Position numbers and translations under genes: made by a program
Notes under the pieces: model-generated
Database searches by the model: none
Told to the model about the DNA's origin: nothing
What the model saw: only the letters and a program-made list of their open reading frames with translations
Shown here: positions 17,132 through 26,700 of the stretch, in pieces
Position numbering within the stretch: the first letter of the stretch is position 1
How the letters are laid out: every line of letters starts with the position of its first letter
From: Nonomuraea sp. PA05
GTDB taxonomy: Bacteria > Actinomycetota > Actinomycetes > Streptosporangiales > Streptosporangiaceae
Reading direction: 5' to 3'
Length of the DNA: 62,286 nucleotides
Assembly: GCF_008086045.1 (NCBI RefSeq)
Contig: NZ_VSEY01000060.1
Coordinates: 1 to 62,286 of the forward strand

Positions 17132-18184
17132 GTGCGTACATCCAACATGTTCGTCAGGAGCCTCGGCGTCCATGTGCCCGAGAGCGTGAGCGTCGAACAG
17201 GCGGTCCGCGAAGGCTGGTACCCGGCGGCGGAGGCCGAGCGGTTCCAGCAGATCGGCGCCGCCGTGGCGGGCGACATGCCCGCGCCGGAGATGGCGCGGC
17301 TGGCGGTCCTGGACGCCTACGGACGCTGGGGCGAGTCCTCCCCGCGCGACCTCGACCTCCTGCTCTACCCATCGGTCTGGCACCAGGGCCCGAACGGCTG
17401 GCAGCCCCAGCACTACCTGCAGATGCACCTGCTCGGCGGGAACGTGCCGGCGTTCGAGATCCGCAGCGGCTGCGTCGGCATGATCAGCTCGCTCGAACTG
17501 GCCGCCAGCTACCTGCGCGCCGACGACAGCAGGCAGACCGCCATGGTGGTCTCCTCCGACAACCACGGCACCCCGCTGGTGGACCGCTGGCGGATGACGC
17601 CGGGAGCGCTGATCGGCGACGCGGCAGCCGCGCTCGTCCTCGGCAAGGAGTACGGCATGGCCGAGCTCCTCTCGGTGAACGCCACGGTGATCCCCGAGGC
17701 GGACGCGGTCAACGACGGCGCCTACCCCCTGTTCCCCCCGGACGCCACCGTCGGTGTCGGCCTGAGCTTCGGCGACCGGCACGAGGAGTTCCGCCAGCGG
17801 CTGCTCAAGGCCCAGGGCACCGGCATCCACCTGACGATCCAGAAGACGATGATGCAGCAGGTCGAACAGACCCTGGACGAGGCCGGGATCGGGCTCGCCG
17901 ACATCACCCGGGTGGCCTTCCCGCACGGCCGCCGCGAGGACCTCGACGGGCAGATGTCCTGGCTCGGCATCGAGGAGGACCAGACCACCTGGGACTACGG
18001 GCGGCGCGTCGGCCACTGCGGCGCGGTGGACCAGTTCATCGCCTTCGAGCACCTGCTCGCCACCGGCGGGCTCGTCGCCGGCGACCACCTGCTCATGGTC
18101 GGGTTCGGCTCCGGCACGTCCGTCGCCGCGGCGGCGTTCAAGATCCTCTCGCCCACCCCCGTGACGAAGGGGGTGCACCAGTGA
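17132..18184 (+). CDS. KASIII-like acyltransferase (CerJ/ChlB6 type), first copy
   Basis: This 350-residue thiolase-fold protein is related to ketoacyl-ACP synthase III. GTG 17132 is chosen because AGGGGA lies five bases upstream and the N-terminus then aligns exactly with the paralogue at 18453. The nucleophile is Cys114 (EIRSGCVGM). The FabH Asn motif GNTSAAS is replaced by GHCGAVD (His295, Asp300), the arrangement known from KASIII-like acyltransferases with a Cys/Ser-His-Asp triad. A second His is kept in AFPHGRRED. Such proteins move finished acyl groups between ACPs or onto sugars and alcohols rather than condense malonyl. Its stop overlaps the ACP start by four bases (GTGA). Confidence 0.85.
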   Translation: MRTSNMFVRSLGVHVPESVSVEQAVREGWYPAAEAERFQQIGAAVAGDMPAPEMARLAVLDAYGRWGESSPRDLDLLLYPSVWHQGPNGWQPQHYLQMHLLGGNVPAFEIRSGCVGMISSLELAASYLRADDSRQTAMVVSSDNHGTPLVDRWRMTPGALIGDAAAALVLGKEYGMAELLSVNATVIPEADAVNDGAYPLFPPDATVGVGLSFGDRHEEFRQRLLKAQGTGIHLTIQKTMMQQVEQTLDEAGIGLADITRVAFPHGRREDLDGQMSWLGIEEDQTTWDYGRRVGHCGAVDQFIAFEHLLATGGLVAGDHLLMVGFGSGTSVAAAAFKILSPTPVTKGVHQ

Positions 18185-18432
18185 GCGACCTCACGCGGCG
18201 GCTGGTCGTCTTCATCCAGGACAACCTCGTCCTCGACGGCGACGACATCCAGGTGGACGAGACGACCCCGCTCCTGGTGTCCGGCCTGCTGGACTCCCTG
18301 CGGACCGCGCGGCTGCTGAACTTCCTGCGCAAGGACCTCGGCGTCGCGATCCCCGCCGCCAAGCTCGACCCCGACAACTTCAAGGACGTCGTGACCATCG
18401 TGGCGATGGTCCGAGAGCTCGAATCCGTCTAG
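18181..18432 (+). CDS. discrete acyl carrier protein
   Basis: This 83-residue carrier protein carries the phosphopantetheine attachment Ser39 in GLLDSLRTARL. It starts with GTG overlapping the stop of the preceding acyltransferase, and the next acyltransferase begins 20 bases after its stop. In chlorothricin-type clusters the equivalent free ACP receives the aromatic acid from the iterative PKS and holds it during tailoring. That role here is inferred from gene order. Confidence 0.88.
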   Translation: MSDLTRRLVVFIQDNLVLDGDDIQVDETTPLLVSGLLDSLRTARLLNFLRKDLGVAIPAAKLDPDNFKDVVTIVAMVRELESV

Positions 18433-18452
18433 CCGGGGCGAGGGCAGAAGTC

Positions 18453-19496
18453 ATGCGGTACGCGGACACGTACATCAGCGGTGTGGGAGCCTACCTCCCG
18501 CGCACCGTCGTCAGCGTCGAGAAGGCCGTCGCCAAGGGCTGGTACCCGGCGGCGGAGGCCGAGCTGCACAACCTGGCCGGGGCGGTGGTGGCCGGCGACG
18601 TACCGGCCCCCGAGATGGGCCTGCACGCCGCGCAGAGCGCGCTCAAGCGAGCGGGGCGCGCGCCCGGCGACATCGACCTTCTCCTGTACGCCTCCACCTG
18701 GCACCAAGGCCCCGACGGCTGGCCCCCGCACTCCTACCTGCAACGGCACCTCGTCGGCGGCGACGTCCTGGCCACCGAGATCCGGCAGGGCTGCAACGGC
18801 ATGTTCATCGCCATGGAGCTGGCGGCCGGCTACCTGGACGCCGCCCCGAGCCGGCAGGCCGCCCTGCTGGTCGCCGCCGACAACTACGGCACCCCGCTGA
18901 TGGACCGGTGGCGGATGGGCCCCGGCTACGTCGGCGGCGACGCCGCCAGCGCGCTCGTGCTCACCAAGGAGCCGGGCTTCGCGCGCCTGACGTCCGTCTG
19001 CACCACGACGGTGGCCGAGGCCGAGGAGCTGCACCGGGGCAGCGAGCCGCTGTTCCCGCCCGGCGTCACGGTCGGGCGGCGGATGAGCTTCGCGGCCCGC
19101 AACGAGCAGTTCCGGCAGCAGGTCATGCCCAGGGGCGAGGCCACCGCGGCGCTGTTCAACATCCAGCGGGCGCTCATGGAGATCGTCGAGCGGGTGCTGG
19201 ACGAGAGCGGCATCGCGGCGGGCGACCTCACCCGGGTGGCGTTCATGAACTACTCGGAGGAGATCGTCGAGCAGCGCTGCATGGCCCTGCTCGACCTGCC
19301 CATGTCCCGCTCGACCTGGCACTACGGCCGCACCATCGGCCACTGCGGCGCCAGCGACCAGGTGCTCTCCCTCGACCGCCTGCTCGCCGCCGGGGAGCTG
19401 GGCCCGGGCGACCACCTGCTGATGCTCGGCACCGGGCCGGGCGTGACCGTCTCCGGCGCCGTCATCAAGATTCTCGACACTCCTCGTTGGGCCTGA
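18453..19496 (+). CDS. KASIII-like acyltransferase (ChlB3 type), second copy
   Basis: This 347-residue paralogue of the 17132 gene, similar over its whole length (both contain KGW/EGWYPAAEAE near residue 30 and YxSxWHQGPxGWxP near residue 80). The nucleophile is Cys114 (EIRQGCNGM); GHCGASD supplies His297 and Asp302. The position of the FabH catalytic His (PH) is changed to MN (VAFMNYSEE), so it should not catalyse a decarboxylative condensation. It probably shuttles the aromatic acyl group from the PKS ACP to the free ACP, with the first copy doing the final transfer, or the reverse. GAGGGC precedes the ATG. Confidence 0.85.
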   Translation: MRYADTYISGVGAYLPRTVVSVEKAVAKGWYPAAEAELHNLAGAVVAGDVPAPEMGLHAAQSALKRAGRAPGDIDLLLYASTWHQGPDGWPPHSYLQRHLVGGDVLATEIRQGCNGMFIAMELAAGYLDAAPSRQAALLVAADNYGTPLMDRWRMGPGYVGGDAASALVLTKEPGFARLTSVCTTTVAEAEELHRGSEPLFPPGVTVGRRMSFAARNEQFRQQVMPRGEATAALFNIQRALMEIVERVLDESGIAAGDLTRVAFMNYSEEIVEQRCMALLDLPMSRSTWHYGRTIGHCGASDQVLSLDRLLAAGELGPGDHLLMLGTGPGVTVSGAVIKILDTPRWA

Positions 19497-19516
19497 ACCG
19501 AAGGGAACGAACGCTG

Positions 19517-22500
19517 ATGGCCGACAGCCCGCGCGCAGCCCAGGCGGAACCGGTGGCGGTGGTCGGGATCGGATGCCGGCTGCCCGGCGACGTCCACTCG
19601 CCGGACGAGTTCTGGGACCTGCTGTGCGCAGGCCGGAACATCACCCGGCCGCTGCCCGCCGACCGCTGGCGCCACTACGAGAACCGCAGCCCGGAGGACG
19701 CCGCCGCGCTGCGCGACGCCGTCCGCGAGGGCAGCTTCCTGGACGACATCGAGGGCTTCGACGCGGAGTTCTTCGGCGTGTCGCCGCGCGAGGCCGAGCT
19801 GATGGACCCGCAGCAGCGCGTTCTCATGGAGACCGCGTGGGAGGCGCTGGAGCACGCGGGCCTGCCGCCGCACGAGCTGGCCGGCACCGACGCCGGGGTG
19901 TTCGTCGGGGTGTGCACCGCCGACTACGGCAGCCGCCTGCTGGAGGACCTGCCCCAGGTCGAGGCGTGGACCGGGATCGGCGCCGCGACCTGCGCCGTGG
20001 CCAACCGCATCTCCTACTCCCTGGACCTGCGCGGGCCCAGCATGGCGATCGACACCGCCTGCTCGGCGTCGCTGGTCGCGCTGCACCTGGCCGCGCAGAG
20101 CCTGCGGCTGGGCGAGAGCGACGTCGCCCTCGCCGGCGGCGTCAACCTGCTGGTCACCCCCGGCCAGACGCTCACGCTCGGCATCGCGGGAGCGCTGGCC
20201 CCCGACGGGCGGTCCAAGTCGTTCGACGCGTCGGCCGACGGCTACGGGCGCGGCGAGGGCTGCGGCGTGGTCGTGCTCAAGCGGCTGTCCGACGCGCGGC
20301 GCGACGGCGACCGGATCCTCGCACTCGTCGTCGGCAGCGCCGTCAACCAGGACGGGCACACCAACGGCATCATGGCGCCGTGCGGCCAGGCCCAGGAACA
20401 CGTGATGGCCCGCGCCTGCCGGCAGGCGGGCATCGCGCCGTCCACCGTCGACTACGTCGAGGCGCACGGCACCGGCACCCGGCTGGGCGACCCGCTCGAA
20501 GCGGGCGCGCTGTCCGCCGTGTACGGTGCGGGGCGGCCCCCCGGCGACCCGTGCCTCGTCGGCTCGGTCAAGTCCAACATCGGCCACCTGGAGGGCGCCG
20601 CCGGCATCGCCGGCGTCATCAAGGCGGTGCTCGCCCTGCACCGCGGCGAGATCCCGCCGAGCGTGCTGACCACGCTCAACCCGGCCATCCCGTGGGACGC
20701 CTCGGGCCTGCGCGTGGTGACGGGCCGCACGCCCTGGCCGCGCCGCGACCACCCGTGCCGGGCGGGCGTCTCCAGCTTCGGGTACGGCGGCACCGTCGCG
20801 CACATCGTCCTCGAACAGGCCCCCGCCGCCGCGCAGACCCCGGCGAGCGAGCCGGCGGGGGAGCGGCTTTTCCCCCTGTCCGCCACCTCGGAGAAGGCGC
20901 TGCGGCAGTACGCGGGCACCCTGGCCGACCGCCTCGGCGCGCTCGACCTGGCCTCGGTGGGTCACACGCTGGCCCTGCGGCGCACCCACCTGACCCGCCG
21001 CGCCGTCGTGATCGGGTCGGATGCCGGCGAGGTGGCGGCCGGCCTGCGCAGGCTCGCCGACGACGTGCCCGCCGAGACCGTACTCACCGGGGACGTGCTG
21101 CCCGACCTCGGCCCGGGGCCGGTGTGGGTGTTCGGCGGGCAGGGCTGCCAGTGGCGCGGGATGGGCCGCGAGCTGATGGCCGTGCCGGAGTTCGCGTCCC
21201 TGCTCGACGAGCTGGAGCCGATCTTCGCCGAGGAGATCGGCTTCTCGCCCCGCCAGGTGCTGGCCGACGGCGACCTCGACACGATCGACCGCGTCCAGAC
21301 CATGATCTTCGTGATGCAGCTCGGCCTCGCCAGGCTCTGGAACGCTGCCGGGGTGAGCCTGAAGGCCGTCATCGGGCACTCCGTCGGCGAGATCGCGGCG
21401 GCGGTGACGGCCGGCGCGATGACCGTCGCCGACGGCGCCCGCCTCATCTGCCGCCGCTCCCGGCTGCTGCGCCAGGCCGAGGGCAAGGGCGCCATGGTGA
21501 TGGTGGACCTGCCGTTCGAGGAGGCCGCGGAGCGGCTGGCCGGCCGTGCCGACCTGGTGGCGGCGATCTGGTCGGCGCCCGGCTCCACCGTGCTGTCCGG
21601 CGACGTCGCCGCGGTCGAGGAGGTGGTCAGCGAGTGGCCCGCGGAGGGCATCGTGGTGCGGCGGGTGGCCTCGGACGTCGCCTTCCACAGCCCCCAGATG
21701 GGGCCGCTGGCCGTCGAGCTGGCCGGCGCCACCGCCGACCTCGCGTTCGGCGCGCCCCGCATCCCCATGTACTCGACCGCGCTGCCCGACCCCCGCGCGA
21801 CGCCCGTCCTGGACGGCGCGTACTGGGCGGCCAACCTGCGCGACCCGGTGCGCCTCGCCGCCGCCACGACGGCCGCCGCCCAGGACGGCCACCGCGTGTT
21901 CCTGGAGATCTCCCCGCACCCCGTGGTCGCGCACTCCCTCGCCGAGACCCTCTCGGAGCACGGGTACGAGGACGTGTTCGTCGGCACGTCCCTGCGCAGG
22001 AACCAGCCGGAGCACTCATCCTTCCTCGTCGCAGTGGGCACCGCGCACTGCCACGGCGTCGAGGTCGACTGGCGCCGGCTCCACCCGTCCGGCGGCCTGG
22101 CCGACCTGCCGCCGTACGCCTGGCAGCACCGCCGCCACTGGCGGGACGGCTCAGGCGAGGACGGCAACCGCGGCCACGACGTGCACTCCCACACCCTGCT
22201 CGGCGCTAGGACCAGCCTCGCCGGCAGCCAGGCCAGGATGTGGCGGACCAGCCTCCAGGACGCCAACCGGCCCTACCCGGGCAGCCACGCCCTCAACGGC
22301 GTCGAGATCGTGCCCGCCGCCGTGCTGGTCAACACGTTCCTGCACGCGGCCGAGGACGTCATGCTGACCGGCGTGGAGATGACGCATCCCCTGATGACCG
22401 CGCAACGCCGCCAGATCCAGGTGGTGCACGAACCCCCGGCGGTCCGGATCGCCGCCCGCACCCCCGGCGCCGCCGGCGAGCCGGAACCCGCCTGGCTCGT

Positions 22501-23311
22501 GCACGCCACCGCGGACCTGGCCGCCCCCGGCCGGCCGGCGCTCGACACGCTGCCGGACGACGACGCGCTCACCCTCATCGACCCCGGCTTCGTGCTCAAG
22601 CGGCTGGCCGGCGTCGGCGTGCCCTCGACGGGCTTCGACTGGACGATCGAGACGCTGCTGAGCGGCGACGGCGCGCTGCGGGCCACCGTGCGCACGCCGG
22701 ACGCGCGCGGCTGGGCGCCGGCGCTGGATGCGGCGATGTCCGTCGCGCCCTGCGCCTTCCCCGGCGACCAGGTGCTGCGCATGGTCGTGCACATCGACGA
22801 GGTGCTGCTGACCGGCACACCGCCCGCGACCGTGATCATCGACGCGGCCGTGGACCCGGCCGCCGACGACACCGTACGCGTGCTGCTCGCCGACCCGCAC
22901 GGCCGGGTGCTGGGCCACCTCACCGGCCTGCGCTACCCGGTGATCGACGCGCCCACCCCTGTGGGGGAGGACCTGCACGAGCCCGCCGAGTCGTTCGCCG
23001 GGCTGTCACCCGAGGCCCTGCACGAGCGCGTCCTGCCCGACGTCCGCGCGGAGACGGCAGCCGTGATGGGGCTGGCGCCCGAGGACCTGGCGATCCGGCG
23101 GCCCCTCGTCGAGCAGGGGCTGGACTCGGTGATGACCGTCATGGTGCGGCGGCGGCTGGAGAAGCGCTTCGGGTGCCGGCTGCCCGCGACCCTGCTGTGG
23201 CAGCAGCCCACCATCTCCGCCATCGCCGCCTACCTGGTGGAACTGCTGGCGGCGGCGCGGCCACGGGCGGCGGAGGCGGCGGCCGACAGCGTGCCCGTGG
23301 TCGGCGGATGA
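19517..23311 (+). CDS. iterative type I polyketide synthase, orsellinic acid synthase-like
   Basis: This 1,264-residue single-module PKS has a KS at about 10-435 (Cys182 in DTACSAS, His317 in EAHGTGT, His357 in NIGHLEG). The AT is at 540-830 (GHSVGE, Ser622; ASDVAFHS points to malonyl-CoA). A DH/product-template-like domain (TH) lies at 880-1140 (His924 in YPGSHALNG; Asp1071 in PALDAAMS, both as in 6-methylsalicylic acid synthase). The ACP is at 1165-1245 (Ser1204 in EQGLDSVMT). No ketoreductase or thioesterase is present. KS-AT-TH-ACP without KR is the layout of bacterial orsellinic acid synthases (AviM, CalO5 class), so the expected product is orsellinate or a close tetraketide. AAGGGA precedes ATG 19517, 20 bases after the acyltransferase. 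Confidence 0.9.
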   Translation: MADSPRAAQAEPVAVVGIGCRLPGDVHSPDEFWDLLCAGRNITRPLPADRWRHYENRSPEDAAALRDAVREGSFLDDIEGFDAEFFGVSPREAELMDPQQRVLMETAWEALEHAGLPPHELAGTDAGVFVGVCTADYGSRLLEDLPQVEAWTGIGAATCAVANRISYSLDLRGPSMAIDTACSASLVALHLAAQSLRLGESDVALAGGVNLLVTPGQTLTLGIAGALAPDGRSKSFDASADGYGRGEGCGVVVLKRLSDARRDGDRILALVVGSAVNQDGHTNGIMAPCGQAQEHVMARACRQAGIAPSTVDYVEAHGTGTRLGDPLEAGALSAVYGAGRPPGDPCLVGSVKSNIGHLEGAAGIAGVIKAVLALHRGEIPPSVLTTLNPAIPWDASGLRVVTGRTPWPRRDHPCRAGVSSFGYGGTVAHIVLEQAPAAAQTPASEPAGERLFPLSATSEKALRQYAGTLADRLGALDLASVGHTLALRRTHLTRRAVVIGSDAGEVAAGLRRLADDVPAETVLTGDVLPDLGPGPVWVFGGQGCQWRGMGRELMAVPEFASLLDELEPIFAEEIGFSPRQVLADGDLDTIDRVQTMIFVMQLGLARLWNAAGVSLKAVIGHSVGEIAAAVTAGAMTVADGARLICRRSRLLRQAEGKGAMVMVDLPFEEAAERLAGRADLVAAIWSAPGSTVLSGDVAAVEEVVSEWPAEGIVVRRVASDVAFHSPQMGPLAVELAGATADLAFGAPRIPMYSTALPDPRATPVLDGAYWAANLRDPVRLAAATTAAAQDGHRVFLEISPHPVVAHSLAETLSEHGYEDVFVGTSLRRNQPEHSSFLVAVGTAHCHGVEVDWRRLHPSGGLADLPPYAWQHRRHWRDGSGEDGNRGHDVHSHTLLGARTSLAGSQARMWRTSLQDANRPYPGSHALNGVEIVPAAVLVNTFLHAAEDVMLTGVEMTHPLMTAQRRQIQVVHEPPAVRIAARTPGAAGEPEPAWLVHATADLAAPGRPALDTLPDDDALTLIDPGFVLKRLAGVGVPSTGFDWTIETLLSGDGALRATVRTPDARGWAPALDAAMSVAPCAFPGDQVLRMVVHIDEVLLTGTPPATVIIDAAVDPAADDTVRVLLADPHGRVLGHLTGLRYPVIDAPTPVGEDLHEPAESFAGLSPEALHERVLPDVRAETAAVMGLAPEDLAIRRPLVEQGLDSVMTVMVRRRLEKRFGCRLPATLLWQQPTISAIAAYLVELLAAARPRAAEAAADSVPVVGG

Positions 23312-23442
23312 GCGTCCCTCAGGCCGCCGGGTACGTCGTCCTCGAAGCCCACCCGCCGGATTGAGGGATATACAGCCGGTGACCGCCCGACTAGCCTGTG
23401 TCCGTGCGGATGCGGCGTGCGGATGCGGCGTACGGAGGCGGC

Positions 23443-23775
23443 ATGACGGGGCAGTCGCGGATCGGGCTCGCGGAGACCCTCGGCCAATTACGGGCGGAGC
23501 TGGCCGAAGCGCAGGCGGGGGGCGCGGACGAGCGCCTGCGCTTCGAGATCGCCGAAGCCGAGGTGGAGTTCCAGGTGGCGGTGTCGCGTGAGGCGACACC
23601 CGGCGGGAAGATCAAGTTCGAGGTGGTCGCCGTCGGCGGGGTGGAGTTGGGCGCGGACGGGAAGCTCTCGAAGGAGACGACCCACCGGATCACCCTGAAG
23701 CTCGCCGTCAAGGACGGCGCGACCGGCCGCAACGCGGAGGTGACGGACGAGACCGCCCGCCGCTGGGGCGGCTGA
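23443..23775 (+). CDS. trypco2 family protein
   Basis: This 110-residue protein matches the trypsin-co-occurring domain 2 pattern: an N-terminal helix (IGLAETLGQLRAELAEAQ), then ERLRFEIAEAEVEFQVAVSRE and a beta-rich second half (GGKIKFEVVAVGGVELGA). Such small proteins are encoded beside trypsin-fold STAND ATPases and are thought to act as their regulators or targets in bacterial conflict systems. ATG 23443 has GGAGG nine bases upstream. Its TGA overlaps the ATG of the protease gene by one base (TGATG), so the two are translationally coupled. Confidence 0.85.
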   Translation: MTGQSRIGLAETLGQLRAELAEAQAGGADERLRFEIAEAEVEFQVAVSREATPGGKIKFEVVAVGGVELGADGKLSKETTHRITLKLAVKDGATGRNAEVTDETARRWGG

Positions 23776-26700
23776 TGGACCGGGCCTGCCTCGCCGACGT
23801 CCGCGCGGGCACGCTCGACGAGGTCGTACGCTCCGGCTCCGGCTACCGGATCGGCCCGAGCCTCATCCTGACCGCGCGGCACAACGTCGTGGCCGACGGC
23901 GTCGCGCTGCCGAGGATCGTGGTGCTGCTCGGCCATCCGAGGGACCGGCCGCCCACCCGCCATGACGCGACCCTGCTGGACTGGCACGCCCCGGACGGCG
24001 CGGACGTGGCGCTGCTGCGCATCGACGCTCCCGTGTCGCCGGCCGCTCCGGCGCGCTGGGGCCGGATGACCGGCTCCGACCCGGTCGGCTACACCGGCTG
24101 GGGATTTCCGCGGTTCGCCGGGTACGGCACCGGCGACCGTCAGGTGGAGCAACTCTCCGGCATGATCAACCCCGACTCGATCGGGGCCGGCGGCGGCCTG
24201 CCCGTCGATCAGCACGCCTTCCCCGACACCGGCGGGCACCCGTGGAGCGGGGTGTCCGGGGCCGCGGTGTTCGGCGCGTCCGCCGGGCTGCTCATCGGCG
24301 TGATCGTCTACGACGACACCGCGTTCGCCAACCGCCGCCTGCACATGATCCCCGTGACGGCGTTCCTGCACGACCAGGACTTCGGGCGGCTGATCGAGGA
24401 CGACACCGGCCTGCGCCCCGAGATCGAGCCGGTCGAGCTGCACGACCTGTTACGGGGCCGGCCGATCGAGCCCCGCGCCGGAACCCCCGGCTCGCTGCTC
24501 GCCGCCGGCCAGGAGACGGTGCCGTTCCACGGCCGCGGGGAACTGCTCGACGAGCTGGCCCGCTGGCGGGACGACGACCGGCCGTTCTCCATCAAACTGA
24601 TCACCGGCGAGGGCGGGCAGGGCAAGACCAGGCTCGCCGGAGAGCTGCTCCGCCGCACCCCCGAGCACTGGATCACCGGCTTTCTCGGCTCCGCCGACGA
24701 CGACGCGGCACGCGTGCTGACCCGCGGCAACCATCCGGCCCTCATCGTGGCCGACTACGCCGAGGCCACCTCGCACCGCGTCGCCGCGCTGCTCGGCACG
24801 CTGCTCCACACCCCGCCCAGGCGGAACGTCCGCCTCCTGCTGCTGGCCCGCACCGAGGGCGCCTGGTGGGACAACCTGCGCGCCCGGCTCGAACGCGAGG
24901 CGCCGCACGCGCTGACGCCCGCCGTGCGGCTGACACCCCTGGCCGGGAACCGGGAGGAGCGGCAGGCCGAGTACGAGCGGGCGGTGGAGGTCTTCGCGGC
25001 CAGGCTCCTGCGCCTGCCCGGCCTGCCGCAGGCCGACTGGCCGGCCCTGGCCGGCCAGGTGCGCGCCGCCCCGCCGCCCGACCTGGACGCGGAGGCGTTC
25101 GGCAACGCCCTCACCGTGCACATGGCGGCGATGAACGCCCTGCTCCGCGCGTCCGGAGGGCAGGAACCCGCCGCCGACCCCGAGCACGAGCTGGCCCATC
25201 ACGAGCGCGCCTACCTCTACCGGCTCGCCGCCCGGCGCAACCTGCTGCGGCCGGGGATCCTGTCCACCCGGCTCGACGACGACGAGCGCAGGGCCGAGTC
25301 GCTGCGCGCGCTGGACCGGGCCGTCGCCGGGCTCATCCTGATCGGCCAGTCCGGCTGCGACCCCGGCCGGGCGTCGTCCGTCGCCGCGCTGGCGAGCGAG
25401 CCGTACGCGGAGGAGGTGGTGCGCTGGCTGGCCGCCCTCTACCCGCCTTCCGAGCAGGACCGCGGCGAGGGCCTGGTGCTCGGGCCGCTCCTGCCCGACC
25501 GCCTGGCCGAACGGCTGCTCGGCCAGATCCTGGCCGAGTCCGAGGACACGCTGCTCACCAGGATCGCCGCACTCGCCCGGGACGGCGACGGCGCGGGGGA
25601 CGTCCTGCACGTGCTCGCCCGCACCGCCGAACGCCCGCTCTTCCTCGCGGCGACCGACGCCCGCATCCAGCGACTGATCGCGGAGGTGCCCGCGCCCTAC
25701 GCCGAGGAGGCACAGCTCGTAGCGCTGTACGTCGACCGGCCCGACCCGCTGCTCGAAGGGCTGGCCAGGCTCGGCGCGCAGGACCCCGCCGAGCTGAAGC
25801 GCCGCCTGTGGGCGGTCGCCGGCGTCTTCCCGACGGGCGCGGTGAGCACGCTGTGGGGCGGCCTCTACCTCGCGGAGCTGCAGAGCCTGCTCTTCACCGA
25901 GCTGGCCGAGGCGGACCGCGACACCTACCTCCCCGACATGGCGCGCTCGCTCATCAACCACGGCTCACGGCTCGCCGACACCGGCCAGTTCGCGCAGGCG
26001 CTCGCCGTCAGCGAGCAGGCCGTCCGGCACTGCCGCGAGCTGGTGGCGCGGGACCGCGCCGCCCACCTGCACGACCTGAGCACCGCGCTCGGCAACCACG
26101 CCAGCCACCTGTCGAACAACGGCCGCAGGGCCGAGCCGCTCACGGTCAGCGAGGAGGCGGTTCGCCTGCGCCGGGAGCTGGCCGCCGGCGGTCAGGACGC
26201 CAACGTGTTCGACCTGACGTTCGCGCTGAACAACCACACGGCCTATCTCGCCGAGCTCGGCCGCTTCGCCGAAGCGCTGCCCGCGGCCGAGGAGGCGCTC
26301 CGGCTGCGGCGCGAGCTGGCCGAGCGCGACGCCGACCGCTACCTGCCCGAGCTGGCCGCACTGCTCAGCGACTACTCGATCACCTTGACCGGCATCGGCC
26401 GCACCGACGAGGCCTGCTCCGCGAGCGCCGAGTCCATCCGGATGCACCGCGAGCTGGTTCCCGCCGACGCGGACGTCTACCTGTCCGGCCTGGCCAGGGC
26501 GCTGAACCGGCACGCGATGGCCCTCATCAGGGCCGGCCGGCCCGGCGAGGCCTTCGCCGGCCTCGACGAGGCCATCGGCCACCTGCGCCACCTGACCGAG
26601 CTCAACCGGACCGTCTTCCTCGACGAGCTGGCCGTGGCACTGAGCAACCACGCCATCTGCCTGGCGGAGACCGGCCGCCCGCACGAGGCCGTGACCGCGA

